Assembly (NCBI RefSeq): GCF_000472425.1
Contig: NZ_AXAI01000021.1
Coordinates: 1 to 64,000, forward strand
DNA: 64,000 nucleotides
Reading direction: 5' to 3'
DNA from: Bradyrhizobium sp. Tv2a-2
GTDB taxonomy: Bacteria; Pseudomonadota; Alphaproteobacteria; Rhizobiales; Xanthobacteraceae
Part shown: positions 1-8,615 of the stretch, piece after piece
Position numbering within the stretch: position 1 is the first letter of the stretch
Layout of the letters: the number at the start of each line of letters is the position of its first letter
Made by a program: the position numbers and the translations under genes
Notes under the pieces: generated by a model
The model's input: the letters and a program-made list of their open reading frames with translations, nothing else
The model's database searches: none
What the model was told of the DNA's origin: nothing

Positions 1-268
1 AGACGAGATTACACCGGGCAACCGGTGTGACGTAACGGTTGGGAAGACGAACAGCACTTAATGCAGTGCCGGTCGATCCGGCGATCAGGACAACCCACTC
101 GGGCCACAGCATCATCGAATGCGTGCTTTTGACCGGGACCTGATCCGCGGAGGGCATTATGGCCAGCGGTCATGAGTACCGCGCAAACAGGCCGAACACA
201 TGGCTGCTCCGACCAACGCTGCAAGTGAAGATTCTTCTTGCCAACCCGGAGCCGTCCACACATGGCCC
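1..268 (+). mobile_element. IS110-family element, 3' end remnant (direct repeat copy 1)
   Basis: These bases match 4027-4297 almost throughout, with only scattered substitutions and small gaps. The second copy directly follows a degenerate IS110-type transposase, so the match is read as the non-coding 3' flank of the same element. Both copies end at the same shared word (cacatggccc), after which the sequences diverge completely. No transposase reading frame is visible in this copy; the rest would lie left of the window. Confidence 0.6.
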
Positions 269-565
269 GTTTGAGACATGCAGACGGACACCAAAAAGGT
301 CTGCTTATGAGGGAAGACCCGAAGTCATCGGTGCGCGGCCAAATCGACGCTCGTGACCCACAGCGAACGTTAATTCGTCCGCGCCCGGATCTTTCGCGGC
401 ATGGCGCATGGTGCCGGCAATGTGAGTGACCGTGAGCCGCTACAGGTAACGCAAGCGGTCTGAGCAGCGAATTGATCTGTAACGCTTCGCCTCGACGTGC
501 GGCTTCCTAGTTCGCCCCGGCTGAGCCTGTTGACCTCATAGACATTAACCCATCGGAGAAATCCA
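269..565. other. Spacer without recognised gene
   Basis: No reading frame here has a convincing start and ribosome binding site. A weak, degraded match to the dispersed palindromic repeat (gtctgcttatgaggg followed by a gtgaccca word) may lie at about 297-362. The last bases form the leader of the next gene. Confidence 0.4.
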
Positions 566-814
566 ATGCGTTCTCTTCTGGTTCTAGGACTATTGATCGC
601 CTTGAGTACCTCGGCTGATGCCGCAACTATGCATCACTCCAGGACGTGGCATCACCTCGCCCCCAACGTAGCCTCGAGTTTCAACTTCGCTCCAGGTTGG
701 GGCTACGAACGGACAGCGCCGTCGGTTCACTACGATGACGCGCCGCCAGCCTACAACGATTCCGGCCCGAACAACCTTGGAGGCTTGGTTGGCGGCAACC
801 CCAATGGCGGTTGA
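566..814 (+). CDS. Small exported protein of unknown function
   Basis: This encodes 82 residues. The first 19 form a clear signal peptide with a hydrophobic core and an A-D-A cleavage site, so the product is probably periplasmic or secreted. The mature part is rich in His, Tyr, Pro, Gly and Asn and ends in a Gly/Asn tail, which is low complexity rather than a known fold. A purine-rich site (cggagaa) stands about 6 bases before the ATG and supports the start. Nothing nearby is obviously co-transcribed. I do not recognise a family. Confidence 0.55.
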   Translation: MRSLLVLGLLIALSTSADAATMHHSRTWHHLAPNVASSFNFAPGWGYERTAPSVHYDDAPPAYNDSGPNNLGGLVGGNPNGG

Positions 815-934
815 TCTCGACACTTGGGCGAAGGCGGCTGATGAGCGTTTTTAGACGCGCGTCACACGCACGAGCCCGAAGGGTAAGCGCCGCGTTTCTG
901 CGCGGGGGCCATGTCCACACATTGCCAAGCAGCT

Positions 935-1020
935 GAGCCGGCAGTCCGCTCTATGTCGGCTCTTTGGGGGTAAAGCGGGCTCGTTATGCTCAACCTGCGT
1001 TCTTCCGGGTGAGACCCTTT
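935..1020 (+). repeat. Dispersed palindromic repeat, copy 1
   Basis: The core is atgtcggct, then tttgggggtaaa, then agcgggct, an imperfect hairpin. It continues into the extended arm ttcttccgggtg that is also found at copy 4 (5467-5600). It lies about 130 bases upstream of a substrate-binding-protein fragment. Confidence 0.6.
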
Positions 1021-1117
1021 CCGGACATCGCGCGAAAAACTGTCCAAGACCCGTATAGTGAGCCCCGTGATCTGTTATGGTCTAAACTGCATGGCTTTTG
1101 CCCGTGCGGATGCGGAC

Positions 1118-1190
1118 ATGAGGCGACGCGACGTTCTAGCTATTGTCGGCGGCGTGGCGGCAAACGAGCCGCTCGCTGCGCGCGCGCATG
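1118..1190 (+). pseudogene. N-terminal fragment of an ABC substrate-binding protein
   Basis: The frame from the ATG reads MRRRDVLAIVGG, then about ten residues ending in PLAARA. This is the twin-arginine-like leader seen at the start of the intact PF04392-type protein at 5681 (MRRRDFVTLISG, then PLAARA). Similarity stops where dispersed repeat copy 2 begins, so only about 24 codons remain. I read it as a gene cut by a deletion or insertion at the repeat boundary. The match is short, but position, reading frame and context agree. Confidence 0.5.
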
Positions 1191-1325
1191 CATGAGTCCG
1201 TTCATGGCCCCAAGCGGCGGAGCCGGCATATGGGCTAAATGTCCGCACTCTTTGGGGGTGAAACGGACTCGATATGCTCATTTGGAGTTTTGTCGAGATT
1301 GACCCATTTGCGACATTGGCATCAA
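1187..1325 (+). repeat. Dispersed palindromic repeat, copy 2
   Basis: This copy starts with the gcatgagtccg word, then the hairpin core atgtccgcac, ctttgggggtgaaa, cggactcgatatg. It ends near a gacccatttgcgacat word at about 1301. The rest of the spacer, about 1326-1650, shows no recognisable gene. Confidence 0.6.
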
Positions 1326-1662
1326 CCTCTATTCTGTGGTTTCGCTTTAGCGGAGGTGGCGCGATGCAGCTCGCGCGCAGGGTGAGGTCTTTCGTGACAT
1401 TCGCCGTGCTTGCACGTTTGTCCAGTTTCGGGGTTCATCGATCCCACGTGGCTCGTCGAGATCGAAGCCGATTGCGTGGTCGAATAGGCGAAGCCGTACT
1501 TCTCACCGCTTATTGGCACGTTGCGGACATTGACCTGCTCATAAGACAACATTGCTGTCACACCAAATCTCGTTTTTCTGAATACCTTTCCAGGAATGGC
1601 AAGCCGGAGTTAACAATTCGGCTGGATTGGGAGCTCGAACACGTAGCATGCAGGAGGTTCCT

Positions 1663-2277
1663 ATGACCAACTTGGTGATCAGGATTGTGACGCTGGCAAC
1701 GTGTTCGATTGCGCTGATCGCTGCGTTCTCGGTCACTCCGGTTGTTGCGGCCGGGGGCAGCGATCTAGGTGGCGGTGAGGCAAACTATAGCGGGATGGAC
1801 CAACGCTCCGCTTATCCGCCTTCGTCATACCCGAAGCGGTCGGGCACCAAGGCCACTCACGCCCCGAAGGCCAAGAAAGCCAAGCAGTCCCTTTTCGACG
1901 ACCCCGCCTTCGCTCATGGGTACCGCGCAGCTTATTCGGCGGTGTACGACCGCACTGACTATGCCTCTGCGATTGAGCAGTTGAAGGCGCTCGGCCACGA
2001 CGATCACCCGAATGTGGCCAATCTGATCGGCTATTCTTATCGCAAGCTAGGCGACTACAAGCTGTCGCAGGTCTGGTACGAGCGCGCGCTCAAATCCGAT
2101 CCGAACCATGTGCTGACCTGGAACTATTACGGTCTGTGGCAGATCGAGCAGGGCAACCGCGAGCAGGCGGAATATCATTTGAGCCGGATCGCTGCGATCT
2201 GCGGAACCGACTGCGCGGAGTATCGATCTTTGGCGGAGGCGCTGGAAAAACCGCCCGGCACAGGTCTCGTCTATTGA
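1663..2277 (+). CDS. Exported tetratricopeptide-repeat protein
   Basis: This encodes 204 residues. The ATG at 1663 is chosen because a perfect aggagg site sits 5 bases upstream; an earlier in-frame start has no such site. Residues 1-29 look like a signal peptide ending in VVAAGG. Residues 30-75 are a basic, Lys/Ala/Pro-rich linker. About 85-190 hold TPR-type helical pairs (LIGYSYRKLGDY and HVLTWNYYGLWQIEQGN regions). The family usually mediates protein-protein contacts in the periplasm; the partner is unknown. Two cysteines near the C terminus (CGTDC) could form a disulfide or bind metal. Confidence 0.8.
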   Translation: MTNLVIRIVTLATCSIALIAAFSVTPVVAAGGSDLGGGEANYSGMDQRSAYPPSSYPKRSGTKATHAPKAKKAKQSLFDDPAFAHGYRAAYSAVYDRTDYASAIEQLKALGHDDHPNVANLIGYSYRKLGDYKLSQVWYERALKSDPNHVLTWNYYGLWQIEQGNREQAEYHLSRIAAICGTDCAEYRSLAEALEKPPGTGLVY

Positions 2278-2368
2278 ATATAGCCGCAACGCAATTCAGC
2301 GAGCGCCGGCCGCGCTATGTCTGGTACCTTCGGATATTCGGACCGTTCTTGAGTATGTCGATGAGAGG

Positions 2369-2520
2369 TTGGGAGCGACGAGCCATGCAGTCCATGAAAT
2401 CGGCATTATCGTGCCGTCATCCAACACCACCGTCGAGGCTGATTTCATGCTGGGGCTGCCAGGAGTAAGCGGACATCCGGCGAACGGGCCGATATCGAGG
2501 CTCGTCACCCAACCGGTCCT
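2369..2520 (+). pseudogene. Maleate isomerase / arylmalonate decarboxylase-like N-terminal scrap
   Basis: The frame reads HEIGIIVPSSNTTVEADF and then LPGVSGH. This matches the usual N-terminal strand and substrate loop of the maleate cis-trans isomerase / Asp-Glu racemase-like family, whose PSSNT motif is diagnostic. There is no upstream start with a ribosome binding site, and similarity fades after about 40 residues, before the catalytic cysteines expected further on. I infer a remnant of a lost gene. It could be coincidence, since only one motif is recognisable. Confidence 0.35.
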
Positions 2521-2525
2521 CTTCG

Positions 2526-2726
2526 TCATCCCAACAGCATGCATGCGAAGGGATCATTGGCCGGCCGATTGGATTGCGTCGGCGTGCGCAGTTCAGGCGT
2601 CCAACGAATTCCATGATTCCGCGCGTCCGCCCGAATTGTAGGTTTGGCGACAGCCGCTGAGGCTGGGGTAAGTGCAATGCTGCTGATCGTGAGAATTGCA
2701 AAGGCGAGAAAAGCGCATCGAAACAT
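2526..2726 (-). CDS. Small exported protein of unknown function
   Basis: This encodes 66 residues. The start at 2726 is preferred because a gggaga site stands 5 bases before it. The first 24 residues (MFRCAFLAFAILTISSI, then ALTPASA) form a typical signal peptide. The mature part is basic and Pro/Arg-rich with no recognised motif. It runs opposite to the maleate-isomerase-like scrap, which it overlaps at the 3' end, so its own C terminus may not be original. Confidence 0.4.
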   Translation of the reverse strand: MFRCAFLAFAILTISSIALTPASAAVAKPTIRADARNHGIRWTPELRTPTQSNRPANDPFACMLLG

Positions 2727-3239
2727 TTCGACTCTCCCTACTGGTGACAATGAGCGTCGTTTCTATGAGCGGCACGCGGTGATGGCGAGAAGCAGATCGG
2801 GGCCGAACTCTCCTGCAAATACTGAGACCAGCATCCCCGCACCGAGAAAAAGAGCAATGACAACCCACTGGAACCCCCCGGCGCACTGAACACTGATCCC
2901 GAAGCGTTTCGGCCCGTCTTCGCCGAATTAGGAAAATGGTTCGTGCTTATTTCGTCGGAGCCCGTGCCGCGCAGTCGGTTCACCGGCCCGTGAGCGTGGG
3001 GCCCAATTGGGGCGGTTCGGAACGTTCCCCGTCGGCCCGTGCCGGACTTAACCGGTCGGATGGAATTGCGACTGAACAGCGGATGGTCGTGCGTCGGCGC
3101 TGCTCCAACGAGCGCCATAACGCTCCTTTGCTGCGATGCATGAGTCCGGAATTGATGCTGTGGACCGCTCCTCCCCCGGCACGAAAGTGCCATCGAGGTG
3201 GGTGCCGCTTGAGGCTTCCACGATTCGGAGGAGCCAGCG
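2727..3239. other. Spacer leading into the IS110 remnant
   Basis: At about 2760-2890 the minus strand encodes an uninterrupted hydrophobic stretch (FQWVVIALFLGAGMLV, then AGEFGPDLLL) without a start codon in frame, possibly the remnant of a small membrane protein. From about 3129 the tgcatgagtccgg word of the dispersed repeat appears. Bases 3160-3239 are probably the 5' non-coding end of the IS110 element. Confidence 0.35.
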
Positions 3240-4026
3240 ATGCAATCAATTTCGATAATCGGCCTGGATATGCGAAGTCGGTCTTTCAAGTGCATGGCGT
3301 TGATGCAGCCGGCCAAGTGGTCCTGCGCCGACAATTGAAGCGCCGGCACGTCCTGGCATTTTTCGATTAGCTGCCACCATGCCTGGTGGGTATCGAGGCA
3401 TGCGCTTCATCGCACCATTGGTCCCGCGAGTTGCAGGCGCTGGGACATACGGTGCGGTTGATGCCACCAGCCTATGTGAAGCCCTACGTCAAGCGGCAGA
3501 AGAACGACACCACGGATGCTGAGGCGATTTGCGAAGCAGTCACGAGGCCAAACATGCGGTTCGTGCCGACCAAGACGATCAAGCAACAGAGCTGTCTGAT
3601 GCTCCATCGTGCGCGCCATCTCTTCATTCGCCAGCAGACAGCTGTCATCAACTCGATCCACGCGTATATTGCCGAGTTCGGGATCGTCGCCCCGGTCGGG
3701 CGCAGGGGCGTCGAGCAAACTGCTGGAAGTCGTCGCTGATACAGCCGACCGCCGGATCCCTGAGGTGGCTCGCGCCTGCCTTGCCGCTCTCGGCAGTCAG
3801 TTGCGAGCACTGAAGGCTCAGATCTTGGAGTTCGACAGGCGCATCATAGCCTGGCATCGATCAAACGCGACCAGCAAGCGACTAGATGCCATCCCTGGCG
3901 TCGGTCCGGCGCTGGCCACAGCGCTGGGCGCGAGCATTGCTGATCCAGGAGCCTTCCGATCAGGACGGTATTTTTTGGCCTGGGTTGGGCTCGTGCCTAA
4001 GCAGAACTCGAGCGGGGGCGCGGCGT
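3240..4026 (+). pseudogene. IS110-family transposase, multiply disrupted
   Basis: The start encodes MQSISIIGLD, then shifts frame near 3272 into KSVFQVHGVDAAGQVV. An in-frame TAG follows at 3368. The DEDD-type N-terminal domain then continues (VGIEACASSHHW, KNDTTDAEAICEAV). An extra A near 3717 causes a second shift (GVEQLLEVV expected). The last part contains the transposase_20 helix-hairpin-helix region (LDAIPGVGPALATALGA, then WVGLVPKQNSSGG). The C terminus, which should continue as GGK(E/D) for about 100 residues, is missing. The element is dead and has also lost an internal 3' segment. Confidence 0.85.
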
Positions 4027-4297
4027 GAACGAGATCACCCCGCACACGCTGGTGTGACGTAACGGTTGGGAGGACGAACAGCACGTAATGCGGTGCCGGT
4101 CGATCCGGCGATCAGGACAACCCACATCGGGCCAAGGCATCTTCGAATGCGAGGTAGTGATCGGGACCTGATCCGCGGAGGGCATTATAGCCAGTGGTCA
4201 TGAGTACCGCGCAAACAGGCCGAACATATGGCTGCTCCGACTATTGCTGCAAAGTGAAGATTCTTCTTGCCAACCCGGAGCCGTCCACACATGGCCC
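4027..4297 (+). mobile_element. IS110-family element, 3' end (direct repeat copy 2)
   Basis: This is the non-coding flank directly after the truncated transposase and a near copy of 1-268. The join with the transposase at about 4024 cuts the coding sequence after NSSGG, so an internal deletion of the element is likely. Confidence 0.6.
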
Positions 4298-4325
4298 ACA
4301 TCGACGAACTCCGGCGATCATCTGA

Positions 4326-4405
4326 ATGTCGGCTTTGAGGGCGTAGAGCGGAAATGTCGGTAAAGAGGCGCACCGACGCTGATGACCCATCTCGGACATT
4401 CGCCC
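4326..4405 (+). repeat. Dispersed palindromic repeat, copy 3
   Basis: The core is atgtcggctttgagggcgta, followed by gagcggaaatg, and then a gatgacccatctcggacat word. It lies between the IS110 end and the stop codon of the methyltransferase gene. Confidence 0.5.
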
Positions 4406-4458
4406 TAGCCCGCAAGCGGCAGTGAAAGTTCCATTTGGAAAGCGGCTATCCCCTGCGA

Positions 4459-5289
4459 CTATGCTCGCTTCCTCGCGCTGGCGAGGTGCGCTTTAATCGG
4501 AAACTTCAACCCCTCGTCGGCGACATGAGACATCAGCGCGTCGCCGACCTCGCTGACCAGGGCCCTGCGAGTTTCATCCGAGACTTTGGCCACATGGCCT
4601 GAGATCGGCGAACCGCGCACATAGTCCTGCACGAACCGCAAGACTGACGGAAAACGAACGGTGCCTGCAACCGACTCAATCGTTATGTCGCGGAAACCTT
4701 CCGCAGCCACCAGTGCACGCAGCTGTTCGGCATCGGCGAGCGCAAAGGGAGCGCGCATAACGCCCGCCGCCTCGGTGCTCACGTGCCGCGCAAGCGCGGC
4801 GGCTAAGGCGCTGAATCCGGGACTGTATTGGATGTCCTGCCACACCATGAATCCCAGGCGGCCGCCGGGCACCAGCACGCGATACATCTCGCGCAGCGCG
4901 GCGGGCCGATCTGGAAAGAATTGGAGTCCCAACTGGCAGTACACAACATCGAATGCCCCGTCAGGCAGAGGCATATTCGTCGCGCTGGCCTCTTGCCACG
5001 TGATCGGTGCACTTGTGCGCGGGTCGGAAGTTGTGATCGAGGCAGCGACCGCCAGCATGCCGGGGTTCAGATCGAGACCGGTCACGTTCCCGGTGGGGCC
5101 TACCCGCTGCGCAGCGAGCCGCGCCACCACGCCGGTACCGCACGCGATGTCCAATACGCGCTCACCTGGTCGCGGGTCAGCGAGTGCAACTACGAGCGGT
5201 GCCCAAAGTGCGAAGACAGCCGGAACAAGGGCGTGCTCGTATGCCTCGGCGGCATTTCCAGTTACCTGCCATTGTCCTTGGTCAGTCAT
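4459..5289 (-). CDS. Class I SAM-dependent methyltransferase
   Basis: This encodes 276 residues, a usual length for a UbiE/Methyltransf_11-type enzyme. The AdoMet site is clear: motif I VLDIACGTGVVA at about 45-56, the acidic loop VTGLDLNPGML near 75, and motif post-I around GAFDVVYCQLGLQFF at about 115. The start at 5289 (MTDQGQWQ) fits the family; a longer in-frame extension reads as low-complexity spacer that overlaps a dispersed repeat. An aaggatag box lies just upstream. The methyl acceptor cannot be predicted. The gene stands alone, convergent with the IS110 remnant. Confidence 0.85.
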   Translation of the reverse strand: MTDQGQWQVTGNAAEAYEHALVPAVFALWAPLVVALADPRPGERVLDIACGTGVVARLAAQRVGPTGNVTGLDLNPGMLAVAASITTSDPRTSAPITWQEASATNMPLPDGAFDVVYCQLGLQFFPDRPAALREMYRVLVPGGRLGFMVWQDIQYSPGFSALAAALARHVSTEAAGVMRAPFALADAEQLRALVAAEGFRDITIESVAGTVRFPSVLRFVQDYVRGSPISGHVAKVSDETRRALVSEVGDALMSHVADEGLKFPIKAHLASARKRA

Positions 5290-5466
5290 CGCCCTATCCT
5301 TGATAGCCGCTAAGTTCGCGCTTGCCGTCCGCCACGCTCGCTTTCCTGTGAAGCTATCACTCCGGGGGCGACAGCGGACGCGGCGCTTTGGCGCACGCGA
5401 ATATAGCAAGGATGCTCGATCTCGTGCTCGGCGGTCACCCGCGCGGGGCTTGAATACAAATGCAAC

Positions 5467-5600
5467 TTGCGGCGGTGCATGAGTCCGGTATTGGCGCGAA
5501 GCGGCTGCCTCGGCATGTCTGCTCCATGTCAGCTCTTTGGGGTGAAGCGGACTCGATATGCTCAAGCTGAGTTCTTCCGGGTGTGACCCGCAACAGACAA
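5467..5600 (+). repeat. Dispersed palindromic repeat, copy 4
   Basis: It opens with ttgcggcggtgcatgagtcc. The hairpin core is atgtcagct, ctttggggtgaa, gcggactcgatatg at 5526-5560, and the arm ttcttccgggtgtgaccc follows. It sits about 120 bases before a substrate-binding-protein start, the same arrangement as copy 1. Confidence 0.65.
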
Positions 5601-5680
5601 AGGCAGCCAATTTTGCCGTGACGCTCAACAGCCCCGTCTAACGATGTGGTAGGCTGTAGACATCGACCTGAGGAAAGCGC

Positions 5681-6658
5681 ATGAGACGGCGCGACTTCGT
5701 CACTCTCATTAGCGGAGCGGCGGCGGCATGGCCACTCGCCGCGCGTGCGCAGCAGCCGGTGATTGGGATGCTCGCGACCGCTTCGGCCGAAGCCAACGCC
5801 GCACGGCTCCGCGCTTTTTACCAGGGGCTGCACGTCGAAGGTTACGTCGAAGGAGATAACGTCAAACTTGAATATCGCTGGGCCGAGGCAGACAGCGGTC
5901 GACTGCCGGAGCTTGCATCGGAGCTGGTTCAACAGAAGGTAACAGTGCTTGTTGCTGCCGGAGGAACCGCTTCAGCGCTCGCAGCGAAGACGGCAACAGC
6001 AAAGATTCCAATCGTCTTCGCGATCGCTGGCGACCCAGTAGCTCTCGGACTTGTCGCCAGCCTTAGCCGGCCACGCGGCAACGTGACCGGTGTGACAAGT
6101 CTAAATCTAGAGGTAGTACCGAAGCGGCTGCAGCTGATGGCCGAGCTACTGCCCTCGGCTACCAACATGGCTCTTTTGATCGACCCCGCCGTGCCTGACC
6201 TTGCCGAGCCTGCGACGCGTCTCTCGCAGGAATTCGCCCGCGGGGCCGGGCTGCAGCTACATGTTCTCCATGCGAACAGTGAGCGCGATTTCGATTTGGT
6301 CTTTGAAACCTTGACCAGCCTGCATGTCAACGCGCTGGTCATCGCCCCCGATAATCTCTTCACCGCCCGTAGCGAGCGACTTGCTGAGCTGACGGTCCGC
6401 CATGCGTTGCCCTCCGTATATCAATTTCGTCGGTTCGTCGTTGCCGGAGGCTTGATGAGCTACGGCAGCAGTGAAACGGAGTACTACCGTCTCATCGGGA
6501 CCTACGCCGGAAAAATTTTAAAGGGTGACAAGCCGACCGACCTGCCGGTCCAACAGCCGACGAAACTCGAACTCATGATTAATCTCAAGACCGCCAAAGC
6601 ACTCGGTCTCAGCATACCCCTACCGCTCGTTGGCCGCGCCGACGAGATTATCGAATAA
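5681..6658 (+). CDS. ABC transporter substrate-binding protein (PF04392 type)
   Basis: This encodes 325 residues, the normal family length. A twin-arginine-like leader (MRRRDFVTLISGAAAAWP, then LAARAQ) ends near residue 24, so the protein is probably periplasmic. The body has the two-lobed organisation of this family: VIGMLATAS at the start, IPIVFAIAGDPVALGLVAS in the middle and GGLMSYGSSETEYYRLIGTY towards the end. No permease or ATPase gene is adjacent, so it is an orphan receptor whose ligand is unknown. The related protein encoded at 11627-12595 is a distant paralogue. A gaggaaag box precedes the ATG. Confidence 0.85.
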   Translation: MRRRDFVTLISGAAAAWPLAARAQQPVIGMLATASAEANAARLRAFYQGLHVEGYVEGDNVKLEYRWAEADSGRLPELASELVQQKVTVLVAAGGTASALAAKTATAKIPIVFAIAGDPVALGLVASLSRPRGNVTGVTSLNLEVVPKRLQLMAELLPSATNMALLIDPAVPDLAEPATRLSQEFARGAGLQLHVLHANSERDFDLVFETLTSLHVNALVIAPDNLFTARSERLAELTVRHALPSVYQFRRFVVAGGLMSYGSSETEYYRLIGTYAGKILKGDKPTDLPVQQPTKLELMINLKTAKALGLSIPLPLVGRADEIIE

Positions 6659-6663
6659 GCGCT

Positions 6664-6803
6664 CTGTTGTTGCGGTGCATGAGTCGGCAACTGGCCCTTT
6701 TCGACCGAATCTAGCGCTCGTCTTCATGTCTGCTGTCAGGGGGTAGACCGGACATGGCCCCGGCACAGCCAAATCGACGCGCATGACCTTCAGCCGACAT
6801 AGG
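6664..6803 (+). repeat. Dispersed palindromic repeat, copy 5
   Basis: This starts only a few bases after the preceding stop codon with ttgttgcggtgcatgagtc. The core is atgtctgctgtcagggggta, gaccggacat, and a gcatgaccttcagccgacat word follows. It fills much of the 323-base spacer before the histidine kinase gene. Confidence 0.6.
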
Positions 6804-6981
6804 GGGCGGCAACTTGATGTGCTGCCCAGCTGCTGACCGGGGCACCTGCATGGCCGACCGAGCCCGCGCACAGCTCAGAGGTTCCCGACCAGCCGCGTCC
6901 GGCCCGCGAAGCCGTTCAAAACCTGCTATAATCGACAAATTGCCGAACACCGCATGTGGGCGTTTGTCGGAGCAGCCGCAC

Positions 6982-8163
6982 ATGGCATATTGGGATAGCG
7001 AGTTCCAGCGGGTCCGGTCGCCGCTCCTGCGCTACGGACTTGCAGTCGTTTCCGTGGCGATCTCGACGGCCGCCGCGCTCTTGATTCAGGAATACCAATT
7101 CCGCGATGTAGAGCTACCGGTTATTGTCCTCGTCATCGGCCTTGTCACCTGGTACGCGGGGACCGGGCCTGCCGTGGTGGCCGTTCTGTTGTCCTCGCTG
7201 ACGTTCAATTATTTTTTCGCAGAACCCCTCTACACCTTTTACGTTTCCACGCGAGACATCCCTTACTTTCTGATTTTTGTGCTCTCGGCGGTCGTCGTTG
7301 CCTCCTTCAGCGCCGTTCGACGCCGCATCGAGGAGAATCTTCGCCACGCACGCGATCGGCTGCAAGACGAGCTCGAATGGCGCCAGCAGCGCGATGCCGA
7401 AATTCGCAAGCTCAACCATGAGCTCACGCTGCGCGCCGCCGAGCTGGTGGCGGCCAACAAGGAACTCGAGTCGTTTGCCTACTCCGTGTCGCATGACTTG
7501 CGGGCGCCGCTGCGCCATCTCGTCGGCTATTCGGAACTGCTGCAAAAGCACGCATCGGGTTCGTTGGACGACAAGGGTCAGAAATACCTGCAGACGATTC
7601 TGGAAGCCGCAAAGCGAATGGGCAACCTGATTGATGATCTGCTGGCGTTCTCCAGGATCGGGCGGGTCGAGAGCAGGACGAGCGACGTGGACCTCCAGCA
7701 ATTGGTCAAGGAAGTGGCTTCGGAGGTCGGACAGCAGGCGAAGGAACGGAAAATCTCCTGGAAAATCGGCGCACTGCCGGCCTGCCATGGCGATCCCTCC
7801 CTGCTGAGGCTGGTTGTCGTGAACCTGGTTTCAAATGCGGTTAAATTTACGGGAACCCGGAGCCTCGCCGCAATCGAGATTGGCGCTGTAAATGGAAATG
7901 CAGACAAGATAGAAATCTTCGTCCGTGATAATGGCGTCGGGTTTGAGATGCAGTATGTCGACAAGCTTTTCGGTGTGTTTCAGCGCCTGCATCGGGCCGA
8001 CGAGTTCGAAGGCACCGGCATCGGATTGGCCACCGTACACCGCATCATTCATCGACACGGCGGCACGGTGCGCGCCGAAGCGGCCCTCGATCGAGGCGCC
8101 ACCTTCTATTTCACACTGCCGAAAGCCGTAAATCCCGCAGAGATGAAAGCGAGGCAGCCATGA
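6982..8163 (+). CDS. Membrane sensor histidine kinase with KdpD-like (DUF4118) transmembrane domain
   Basis: This encodes 393 residues. Residues 15-112 hold four closely spaced membrane helices of the KdpD/DUF4118 type (RYGLAVVSVAISTAAALL, then ELPVIVLVIGLVTWYAGTG). A charged coiled coil follows at 113-165. The dimerisation box is FAYSVSHDLRAPLRHL with phospho-accepting His171. The ATPase domain has the N box (LVVVNLVSNAVKF), G1 (DNGVGF) and G2 (GTGIGL). The H box is of the bacteriophytochrome-like class. The start at 6982 is chosen for a cggag box and because it leaves the membrane region near the N terminus. The stop overlaps the next start (ATGA), so the three genes are probably co-translated. 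Confidence 0.85.
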   Translation: MAYWDSEFQRVRSPLLRYGLAVVSVAISTAAALLIQEYQFRDVELPVIVLVIGLVTWYAGTGPAVVAVLLSSLTFNYFFAEPLYTFYVSTRDIPYFLIFVLSAVVVASFSAVRRRIEENLRHARDRLQDELEWRQQRDAEIRKLNHELTLRAAELVAANKELESFAYSVSHDLRAPLRHLVGYSELLQKHASGSLDDKGQKYLQTILEAAKRMGNLIDDLLAFSRIGRVESRTSDVDLQQLVKEVASEVGQQAKERKISWKIGALPACHGDPSLLRLVVVNLVSNAVKFTGTRSLAAIEIGAVNGNADKIEIFVRDNGVGFEMQYVDKLFGVFQRLHRADEFEGTGIGLATVHRIIHRHGGTVRAEAALDRGATFYFTLPKAVNPAEMKARQP

Positions 8164-8615
8164 GTGACCTGGGACGCATTCTGGTCGTGGAGGATGATCC
8201 GAGAGATGTCGACCTTACACTTACGGCTCTGGATGAATACAAGCTCGCCAACGAGGTCGTGGTTGCCCGCGACGGCACGGAGGCCCTCGACTATCTGTAT
8301 TGTCGGGAAAAATTCGCCTCGCGCCCCAAGGAAAATCCGGCCGTTATCCTGCTGGATCTGAAGCTGCCGAAGGTGAATGGCCTGGAGGTCCTGCAGGCCA
8401 TCCGGTCGGATGAACGGCTCAAGATGATTCCCGTAGTTGTTCTGACGTCGTCCCACGAAGAAAGGGACATGATGGCAAGCTACAAGCTCGGGGTGAACGC
8501 TTACGTCGTGAAGCCGGTCGACTTCCACGAGTTCGTCAACGCCGTCAAGGAGCTCGGCATGTTCTGGGCCGTCATCAACCAGCCGCCGCCGGGAAGCGCG
8601 AAGAAGGTGTTATGA
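8160..8615 (+). CDS. Single-domain response regulator (Rcp1-like)
   Basis: This encodes 151 residues forming one receiver domain and no output domain. The acidic pocket is E11-D12-D13, the phospho-acceptor is D66 in ILLDLKLPK, and the conserved Thr and Lys lie in VVVLTSS and YVVKPVDF. The insert around YLYCREKFASRP is typical of Rcp1-type partners of phytochrome-like kinases. It overlaps both neighbours by four bases, so it most likely shuttles phosphate between the kinase encoded at 6982 and the hybrid protein at 8612. Confidence 0.9.
   Translation: MSDLGRILVVEDDPRDVDLTLTALDEYKLANEVVVARDGTEALDYLYCREKFASRPKENPAVILLDLKLPKVNGLEVLQAIRSDERLKMIPVVVLTSSHEERDMMASYKLGVNAYVVKPVDFHEFVNAVKELGMFWAVINQPPPGSAKKVL

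Noticed and set aside
2936..3370. 144-codon plus-strand open frame reaching into the transposase
   Set aside because: Its 3' part is the frameshifted transposase; the 5' part is spacer read through, with no start signal.
4661..5482. 273-codon plus-strand open frame
   Set aside because: Antisense to the methyltransferase, which has clear AdoMet motifs; this frame is Ser/Arg/Ala-rich without any domain.
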